This document shows positions 6,111 through 11,491 of a stretch of 11,491 nucleotides of DNA, piece after piece. The notes beneath the pieces were generated by a model, which searched no databases, was not told the origin of the DNA, and saw only the letters and a list, made by a program, of their open reading frames with translations. Source of the stretch: Deltaproteobacteria bacterium (GTDB lineage: Bacteria > Desulfobacterota > UBA8473); contig DAOWME010000073.1 in assembly GCA_030643245.1 (NCBI GenBank), positions 1 to 11,491 of the forward strand, written 5' to 3'. Numbering within the stretch: position 1 is the first letter of the stretch; the number at the start of each line of letters is the position of its first letter. A program made the position numbers and the translations under genes.

Positions 6111-6647
6111 CGTAGGGAACTTGCCCTGTCACGCATAAAGTTACGCGTAATCCGCATTGAGTTGGATAACGGTGAGGTAGAGATACTCATCACCTCTCTC
6201 TTGAACAAGGATAAATATCCTTATGAAATATTCAAAGATCTCTATTGTAAAAGATGGCCCATAGAGGAAGACTACAAGACCATGAAATGTCGGGTTGAGA
6301 TTGAAAACTTCTCTGGCAAATCCGTGGAATCAGAGTACCAGGATTTCAATGCAAAGATATTCACCATGAATTTTACAGTAGCCCTGGCTCACCCTACACG
6401 GGAAATAATTGAAGACAAAACCAAGCAAAATCAGCACCCGTACCAGATTAACCTGACACAGGCCTTGTCTAAAATGAAGGATACTGTCGTATTACTCTTC
6501 AAACGCTATAATATCATCGACCTGATTTCAAAACTCCACAACCTCTTTGTAAAAACCATTGAACCCATAAGACCAAATCGAAAATACCCAAGGAAAAAAG
6601 GAGTCAGGAAACGGGTCTTTCACCCATGCTATAAACCAATCCGTTAA
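6111..6647 (+). pseudogene. IS4-family transposase, C-terminal fragment
   Basis: The frame is open from a stop at 6108-6110 to the TAA at 6645-6647, about 178 codons, with no convincing start codon or ribosome binding site. It begins with LRVIRIELDNGEVEILITSLL, typical of the last part of IS4-type transposases, and contains a perfect Y-x2-R-x3-E-x6-K signature in YCKRWPIEEDYKTMK (about 6243-6287), which carries the catalytic glutamate. A lysine/arginine-rich tail (KYPRKKGVRKR) closes it. IS4-family transposases are usually 350-450 residues, so the N-terminal half with the two catalytic aspartates is missing. No right-hand terminal repeat is found after the stop: acyl-CoA dehydrogenase sequence starts within about 20 bases. 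It is a dead remnant. Confidence 0.85.
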
Positions 6648-6650
6648 GTC

Positions 6651-7189
6651 AATGACATTGGGATGGAAGTTGCCGATGTCTTTTTCGATGATGTGCGGGT
6701 ACCGTTTGAGAACACTATCGGTGGTGAGGAAGTCAGAGGCCGGGGTTTTAATATCCTGACCCAGGGAATTGTCGGAGGTAAACTTGGCATTTCGGCCCAA
6801 TGTGTCGGCATGGCACAAGCCGCCCTTGATGAAGCAGTAAGGTATGCCAGGACAAGAACGCAGAGGGGTAAACCGATTAGCAACTTTCAGACAATCCAGT
6901 GGATCATTGGTGAGATGGCTGCTGAAGTGGAAGCAGCACGCTATATGACCTATGCAACGGCCGACACCAAGTCAAAAGGCTCCAATATTCTTATCTAGTC
7001 GGCTCGTACCCGTCTATTTTCGTCTCAGGTAGCCCATAGGGCTGCCAGTAATGCAGGTTTGGGCTACCTAATGGTTATGCCAGGGAGTTCCATGTTGAAC
7101 GCATCTTCCGGGACATGAAACTATCGGAACTCTATGAAGGTGTTAATGAAATTCAGCGTATTATCTCGGCCTCAGCGTTACTGCGTTAG
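6651..7189 (+). pseudogene. Acyl-CoA dehydrogenase, C-terminal half, broken by stop and frameshift
   Basis: From about 6663 the frame reads VADVFFDDVRVPFENTIGGE, then LGISAQCVGMAQAALDEAVRYARTRTQRGKPI, the middle and C-terminal helical domains of an acyl-CoA dehydrogenase. An in-frame TAG stands at 6996-6998. The same frame goes on as LFSSQVAHRAASNA (to about 7055), then homology moves to another frame: FGLPNGYAREFHVERIFRD and LYEGVNEIQR, ending at TAG 7187-7189. YEG holds the position of the catalytic glutamate in many family members. The N-terminal flavin-binding half is absent; the fragment begins directly after the transposase remnant. It is a clear pseudogene, broken in three ways. The original substrate is unknown; nearby CoA-transferases suggest an acyl-CoA degradation locus. 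Confidence 0.9.
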
Positions 7190-7294
7190 ACGGAAGGTAC
7201 TTTTGCCCAATGTATGCGTTCTTTTACTTTAGTTTCTTGGTTCGTTTTCGAAGAACAAAATCGAAGTATGAAGTAAACCAGGCATAATCATAGA
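7190..7294. other. Short intergenic region before the amidohydrolase gene
   Basis: These 105 bases separate the dehydrogenase remnant from the amidohydrolase start. The stretch is AT-rich. A CATAAT at 7283-7288 resembles a -10 box but has no matching -35 at the right distance and sits only seven bases before the ATG. No ribosome binding site is obvious. I see no other feature. Confidence 0.5.
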
Positions 7295-8884
7295 ATGCAG
7301 GCCTATTTTCAGGTGAAAGACAAAAACAGCAAGATAGTTACGAAAAACCCATCGATTTCTGACCTCATCCTGGTCAAAGCCAATATTATCACCTTAGAAC
7401 CTGCCCGTCCCCGAGCTTCCCTGGTGGCGATCCGTAATGGTAAGGTGCTACACGTCGGGGACACGAGTGACTTGAAAGAATTCAGAGGCAGCAAATCCAG
7501 GGTCATAGACTGCCACGGCAAGACGGTTTTACCAGGATTCAACGATGCCCACTGCCATTTCTTCGCTTTCGCCGAAAGCCTTACCTCCTGCAACTTCAGC
7601 CCAAAGGAACTACACTCCATCTCAGATATCCAGGAAAATATTCGAAAGTTTGCTCACGTGTTGCCTCCTGGAAAATGGATAAAAACAAGAGCCTATGACG
7701 AATTTTACCTGAAGGAAAAGCGTCACCCAACGTGTTGGGATCTGGACAAGGCGACTTCTATACATCCTGTCAAACTAACCCATAGGTCGGGAAACGTCCA
7801 TGTGCTTAATAGTCCGGCTATGGCCATTGTGGGAATATCGAATGAAACTCCTGAACCGCCCGGTGCCATAATCGACCGAGAACTGAGTACAGGTGAACCC
7901 AATGGAGTCCTTTTCGGTATGGGGCCATATTTATCCAGGATCGTACCTTCCATGAATATTGATGATCAAAACCACTGGGTTAAGCAGGCAGACCAGCAAC
8001 TTCTCTCCCTCGGAATCACTTCGATTCAAGATGCTTCTTCACAGAACGATATTAACCGCTGGAAGCTGTTTCAGCAGTGGAAAACCAGTGGAGACCTACT
8101 ATGCAGAGTGAAGATGATGCTGGGATTTGAAGCTTTCAAATCATACAGGGAAATAGATTTTTCTCACACGCTGGGGAAAGATCAGCTTGGTATATGTGGT
8201 GTTAAGATTCTTCTCAATAAGACCACCGGGCGGCTTCATCCATCTCAATCGGAATTGAACGAAATGGTTTTGGAAATTCACAAATCTGGATTTCAAGTGG
8301 CCATCCATGCCATTGAAGAGCCGGATGTTGAGGCTGCCTGCTCTGCTATTGAGTATGCATTGCGAAAATCCCATCGATCGGATCACAGGCATCGTATCGA
8401 GCACTGTTCTGTGTGTCCGCCTCACCTAGCCAAGAGATTGGCTTCTCTGGGAATCACTGTCGCCACGCAGCCATCGTTCATCTATTACAACGGGGATCGA
8501 TACCTGAGAACTGTTTCGAGTCGGCAATTTCGACATTTATATCCCGTGGCATCCCTTTTGAAGAACGGTGTGGAAGTGCTAGCAGGATCGGATTGTCCCG
8601 TAGTACCACCAAATCCAATGATCGGGATCTATTCAGCGGTTTCTAGAATATCCGAGACGGGCGAGAATGTTTTGCCTGAAGAAAGAATACCTCCTTTGGA
8701 GGCAATGCGGATGTATACAGAATATGCGGCAAGGGCCAACTTCGAAGAGACAATTAAAGGAACAATTATACAAGGGAAACTTGCCGATCTGGTGGTCTTG
8801 AGTGGCGATCCCACCAAAGTTCCAGCCGAGGAGATAAAGGACATTAGAGTCGAAATGACTATTCTTAATGGGGAAGTGGTATGA
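7295..8884 (+). CDS. Metal-dependent amidohydrolase, YtcJ/amidohydrolase-3 family, substrate unknown
   Basis: The 529-residue product is a complete amidohydrolase of the YtcJ-like group, which includes N-substituted formamide deformylase. It has the N-terminal beta-sandwich (about 22-80, VLPGF at its end), then the metal-binding H86-x-H88 in DAHCHF, K304 in GVKI, H338 in AIHAIEE, H370 in RIEHCS and the catalytic D433 in GSDCPV, followed by the second sandwich half (GKLADLVVLSGDP). All expected metal and catalytic residues are present, so it is likely active in hydrolysing a C-N bond of an amide or ring. No signal peptide is seen, so it should be cytoplasmic. The start is uncertain: no good ribosome binding site precedes the ATG, and a GTG at 7313 is an alternative. 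It converges with the CoA-transferase gene, with 11 bases between the stops. The gene is intact beside a broken dehydrogenase. Confidence 0.88.
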   Translation: MQAYFQVKDKNSKIVTKNPSISDLILVKANIITLEPARPRASLVAIRNGKVLHVGDTSDLKEFRGSKSRVIDCHGKTVLPGFNDAHCHFFAFAESLTSCNFSPKELHSISDIQENIRKFAHVLPPGKWIKTRAYDEFYLKEKRHPTCWDLDKATSIHPVKLTHRSGNVHVLNSPAMAIVGISNETPEPPGAIIDRELSTGEPNGVLFGMGPYLSRIVPSMNIDDQNHWVKQADQQLLSLGITSIQDASSQNDINRWKLFQQWKTSGDLLCRVKMMLGFEAFKSYREIDFSHTLGKDQLGICGVKILLNKTTGRLHPSQSELNEMVLEIHKSGFQVAIHAIEEPDVEAACSAIEYALRKSHRSDHRHRIEHCSVCPPHLAKRLASLGITVATQPSFIYYNGDRYLRTVSSRQFRHLYPVASLLKNGVEVLAGSDCPVVPPNPMIGIYSAVSRISETGENVLPEERIPPLEAMRMYTEYAARANFEETIKGTIIQGKLADLVVLSGDPTKVPAEEIKDIRVEMTILNGEVV

Positions 8885-8895
8885 GGAAAAATGGG

Positions 8896-10095
8896 CTAAC
8901 CGATAACACCCTTCTCGATGTATAACGATAATTCGCTTTCTGTCAAGCCCAGCAACTCTGTATAGACGTAGTGATTATCCTCTCCCAATAACGATGCGGC
9001 TTTCCAGTCAGCGGTCACGCTGCCGCTGAACTTGATAGGGGATGCATCGGAGGCGACCATACCGAGGGCTGGATGTTCTAATTTCATAAAGTAATCCCTT
9101 GCCCTCAGTTGAGGATCCTTCGCTATGTCTTCAGCATTCTGAACTGCACCCGCTGGGACACCCGCCTCCTGGAGGAGCCGTACAAGCTCTTCAGAGGTGT
9201 ATTTAGCTGTCCATTGTCCAAGTAACTCGTCCAACTCATCTGCATGCGCCTTCCGTTTTGATAAGGTAGAGAACCTCTCCTTTCTTGTCCAGGGAGGGTG
9301 ACCCATGACATGGCAGAGGGTTTGCCATTCCGCCTCATTGAACACTGCGATAACACACCACCTGTCCATCCTCAAACATCTATAGCATCCATATGGAGCA
9401 GCCGGTATATGATCCGATTCATTACCCTTGGGCAAAATCTCATTATTGTTCAAATATGCATCTAAAATCGCAGGCCCCATCAATGTGCACATCGCCTCAT
9501 ATTCCGAAATGTCTACATATTGACCTTTGCCTGTTCTGTCTCGATATTCTAAAGCTGCTAAAACAGCCAGTGCGGCATATAGACCGGCAATTACGTCTGC
9601 ATATGAATAACCCAGGTCCATAGGGGCATCCTGACTGAAAGAAGTGAGGTAAGTAAGGCCTGAAAGCGCCTGAATGGTAGGCCCATAGGCCACGAAATCT
9701 CTCCAGGGACCAGTCTGCCCCATTGCTGACATACTCACCATAATGAGGTCTGGTCTTACCTCTTTCATCTTTTCGTAATCCAATCCCCAGTTTGACATCA
9801 CCCGGGGCGAAAAGTTTTCTATAACCACATCGCTTATTCCCGTTAACCTTAAGGCAATTTCTCTTGCTTCAGGATGGCTCATGTTGAGGGTAATGCCCCG
9901 CTTGTTGCGGTTCCAGGTATTAAAATACCCTCTGAGGTTAGATTCAGCACCACCGGCCGTTTTTCCAGATTGGACCTTGATAACTTCTGCGCCAAAATCG
10001 GCGAGGATCCTTGTGGCATAAGGGCCGGCCAACATCCATGTGAAATCTAGAACTCTAAATCCGTTGAGGACACCTTTATTCATAAAATATTCCAT
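8896..10095 (-). CDS. Family III (CaiB/BaiF) CoA-transferase, with catalytic aspartate
   Basis: The 399-residue product has the whole family III fold: an N-terminal Rossmann part (RVLDFTWMLAGPYATRILADFGAEVIKV, written here as two overlapping pieces of the family signature: LDFTWMLAGPYATRILADFG and AEVIKV), RNKRGITLN near 65-72, VVIENFSPRVMSNWGLDY near 90-107, and GKGQYVDIS near 190. D167 in YSYADVIAG lies where formyl-CoA transferase has its catalytic Asp169. Such enzymes move CoA between carboxylic acids through aspartyl-CoA anhydride intermediates. The ATG overlaps the stop of the upstream paralog by one base (TGATG), indicating translational coupling. An in-frame ATG at 10083 is another possible start. 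Together with its partner it probably forms a heteromer, as in benzylsuccinate CoA-transferase BbsEF. The substrate is not known. Confidence 0.88.
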   Translation of the reverse strand: MEYFMNKGVLNGFRVLDFTWMLAGPYATRILADFGAEVIKVQSGKTAGGAESNLRGYFNTWNRNKRGITLNMSHPEAREIALRLTGISDVVIENFSPRVMSNWGLDYEKMKEVRPDLIMVSMSAMGQTGPWRDFVAYGPTIQALSGLTYLTSFSQDAPMDLGYSYADVIAGLYAALAVLAALEYRDRTGKGQYVDISEYEAMCTLMGPAILDAYLNNNEILPKGNESDHIPAAPYGCYRCLRMDRWCVIAVFNEAEWQTLCHVMGHPPWTRKERFSTLSKRKAHADELDELLGQWTAKYTSEELVRLLQEAGVPAGAVQNAEDIAKDPQLRARDYFMKLEHPALGMVASDASPIKFSGSVTADWKAASLLGEDNHYVYTELLGLTESELSLYIEKGVIG

Positions 10096-11312
10096 CAAAT
10101 AATATTTAGAGAAGAGAGTTTCTGTAGTTCTTCATCAGACAGACCTAGTTCATTCCGATAGACTGAAATATTGTCTTCGCCAATAAGAGGGGCTCGCTTC
10201 CATTGGTTTAAAGAAGTGTGGTTAAATTTGTAGGGAGCACGAGGAGATTTGATGGGTGCATCAATCTCAGGATGATCTATATCAATAAAAAAACTACGTG
10301 CTTTCAATTGGGGGTTGTCTAAAACCTCTCTCGGAGAATGAATCGGGGCCCATGGGAAGTGCATAGGTTGCCCTAATTCAAAAAGCTCCTCGGTAGTGTG
10401 TGTTCTAGTCCATCGTCCTAAGACTTCAATGATATGGTCAATGTGTCTGAGACGATATTCATCATCTTTCCAATTATCCTCTACCAAATCTTCCGCCATA
10501 CCCTCACTATACATCAACTCAACCAGAGTTTCCCATTGTTGGAAAAGGGTCAAACGGAGATAACCATCTTTGCAGGGCAAAATGCAAAAGGAATTATCCC
10601 AGTGTAAGCTTCCCTGTCTCTTAGGTATTACCTGATCGTAAAAATAACGGACCATTACATGGTCTAACGTAGATACCACTGCTTCCTGCATCGAAATATC
10701 GATATGCTCTCCCTTTCCAGTCTGGGCTCTCCTCCGAAGGGCCAGCAGAACAGAAATAGCACCAAAGAGAGAAGTGGTATAATAGGATTGCTCTCCAAAG
10801 GGTTTAAGGGGAGGTGTCGATGGAGAACCGGAGACATACATGGAACCCCCAAAGGCAGAGGCCACCAGATCACAAGACTTATATTTTCTTCGAGGCCCAT
10901 CCTGTCCAAAACCGGTCACTGATAACAAAATAAGCACGGGGTTTATCTCACTTAAAACCTCAAAACCTAAACCGAGTTCCTTCAGATATCCTGGAGAGAA
11001 GGTTTCGACAACGATGTCCGCTCTATTGACCAATTTCAGAAAGACCTCCCTGCCTGCACTCTTTTCCAGGTCAAGGGTAATGCCCCGCTTATTGCCATTG
11101 TTATACAGGAAAAAGAGACTTTTTTCAGGGTGTGGCGAACCCCTCCAGAATGGGCCTATCCCTCGTGACGGGTCTCCATCCGGTCTTTCAACCTTGATTA
11201 CAGAAGCCCCCATATCGGCCAAGATTTTAGAGCAAAAACTGCCCTTCTCGTCTGCCAGATCCAGTACCCTTATTCCCATCAAAAGAACATCTTTCTCTTC
11301 TTTGACTTCCAT
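10095..11312 (-). CDS. Family III (CaiB/BaiF) CoA-transferase paralog, catalytic aspartate missing
   Basis: The 405-residue product has the family III signatures: IRVLDLADEKGSFCSKILAD near 14-33, GASVIKVERPDGDPSR near 35-50, NKRGITLDL near 74-82, VVETFSPGYLKELGLGF near 101-117 and TGKGEHIDIS near 199-208. Aligning the helix before TGKG with the downstream paralog places Y177 (in EQSYYTTSLF) where that protein has its catalytic aspartate; no aspartate lies nearby, only E174. The protein is therefore probably not an active transferase alone but may pair with the product of the overlapping downstream gene. The ATG at 11312 has no strong ribosome binding site; an internal ATG at 11279 would still keep the whole domain. 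It may be the first gene of a two-gene operon. A role in activating an organic acid is inferred from the family only. Confidence 0.87.
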   Translation of the reverse strand: MEVKEEKDVLLMGIRVLDLADEKGSFCSKILADMGASVIKVERPDGDPSRGIGPFWRGSPHPEKSLFFLYNNGNKRGITLDLEKSAGREVFLKLVNRADIVVETFSPGYLKELGLGFEVLSEINPVLILLSVTGFGQDGPRRKYKSCDLVASAFGGSMYVSGSPSTPPLKPFGEQSYYTTSLFGAISVLLALRRRAQTGKGEHIDISMQEAVVSTLDHVMVRYFYDQVIPKRQGSLHWDNSFCILPCKDGYLRLTLFQQWETLVELMYSEGMAEDLVEDNWKDDEYRLRHIDHIIEVLGRWTRTHTTEELFELGQPMHFPWAPIHSPREVLDNPQLKARSFFIDIDHPEIDAPIKSPRAPYKFNHTSLNQWKRAPLIGEDNISVYRNELGLSDEELQKLSSLNII

Positions 11313-11491
11313 TTCTTAATTCTACTTTATCAGATTAGGGGCGAGGCCGGAATAACTTCCTCAAGTTGGCGCTCAGATTTAGGTCAGATTTGTTCGATCT
11401 GAAAATACAAAACCACAGGAATAGTTTTGCCTATTTCGAGGATTTTGTGTTTGAAGATCGGGCAAAGATGGCTTGAAGATGAGATGTACAA
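11313..11491. other. Non-coding right edge upstream of the CoA-transferase pair
   Basis: No reading frame with a start codon and family motif is visible on either strand. The stretch holds a small palindrome, TCAGAT-TTGTTCG-ATCTGA, at about 11383-11401. It should contain the promoter of the CoA-transferase genes, but I cannot point to convincing -35 and -10 boxes. It could also be the edge of a repeat or insertion sequence that continues outside the window. Confidence 0.4.

Noticed and set aside
7027..7069. 10-bp perfect inverted repeat (AGGTAGCCCA / TGGGCTACCT) inside the dehydrogenase remnant
   Set aside because: Both arms fall in or next to sequence that still reads as dehydrogenase codons, so this is probably a chance or decay product near the frameshift and not a separate element.

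Overview
The window looks like a piece of an anaerobic bacterial chromosome, most likely a deltaproteobacterium (Desulfobacterota). This is inferred from a CbiK-type anaerobic cobaltochelatase, an oxygen-sensitive ThiC-paralog/radical-SAM route to benzimidazoles, family III CoA-transferases with acyl-CoA dehydrogenase remnants, and many small inverted-repeat elements. No rRNA, tRNA or ribosomal protein gene is present to fix the taxonomy.

Left half (1-5863, all on the minus strand): a cobamide (vitamin B12-type) biosynthesis locus. In transcription order it holds cbiK (5854-5078, cobalt insertion), a 168-bp inverted-repeat element whose end supplies the cbiK stop codon, a clear cobalamin riboswitch (about 4845-4660), a leader that can fold over the next ribosome binding site, bzaF (4489-3179, ThiC paralog, predicted 5-hydroxybenzimidazole synthase), a 519-residue O-methyltransferase fused to a cysteine-rich DUF2284 domain (3151-1592, BzaC-like), a 193-bp repeat-bounded insert, and bzaD (1373 to beyond the left edge, B12-binding radical SAM protein). 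The predicted job is anaerobic synthesis of the lower ligand of the cobamide: ring formation by BzaF, O-methylation by the BzaC-like protein, then C-methylation by BzaD. Whether a bzaE that would finish 5,6-dimethylbenzimidazole follows cannot be seen.

Middle (5864-7294): a scar region. It holds a second inverted-repeat element carrying two palindromes that are reverse complements of each other, the C-terminal part of an IS4-family transposase, and directly behind it the C-terminal half of an acyl-CoA dehydrogenase with an in-frame stop and a frameshift.

Right half (7295-11491): an intact YtcJ-type amidohydrolase on the plus strand converges on two translationally coupled CaiB/BaiF family III CoA-transferases on the minus strand. 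One of the pair has the catalytic aspartate and the other does not, which suggests a heteromeric enzyme. Substrates cannot be read from the sequence. The last 179 bases hold no gene I can support.

The most interesting parts are the methyltransferase-DUF2284 fusion inside a riboswitch-controlled bza operon, the predicted RBS-sequestering helix behind the riboswitch, and the asymmetric CoA-transferase pair.
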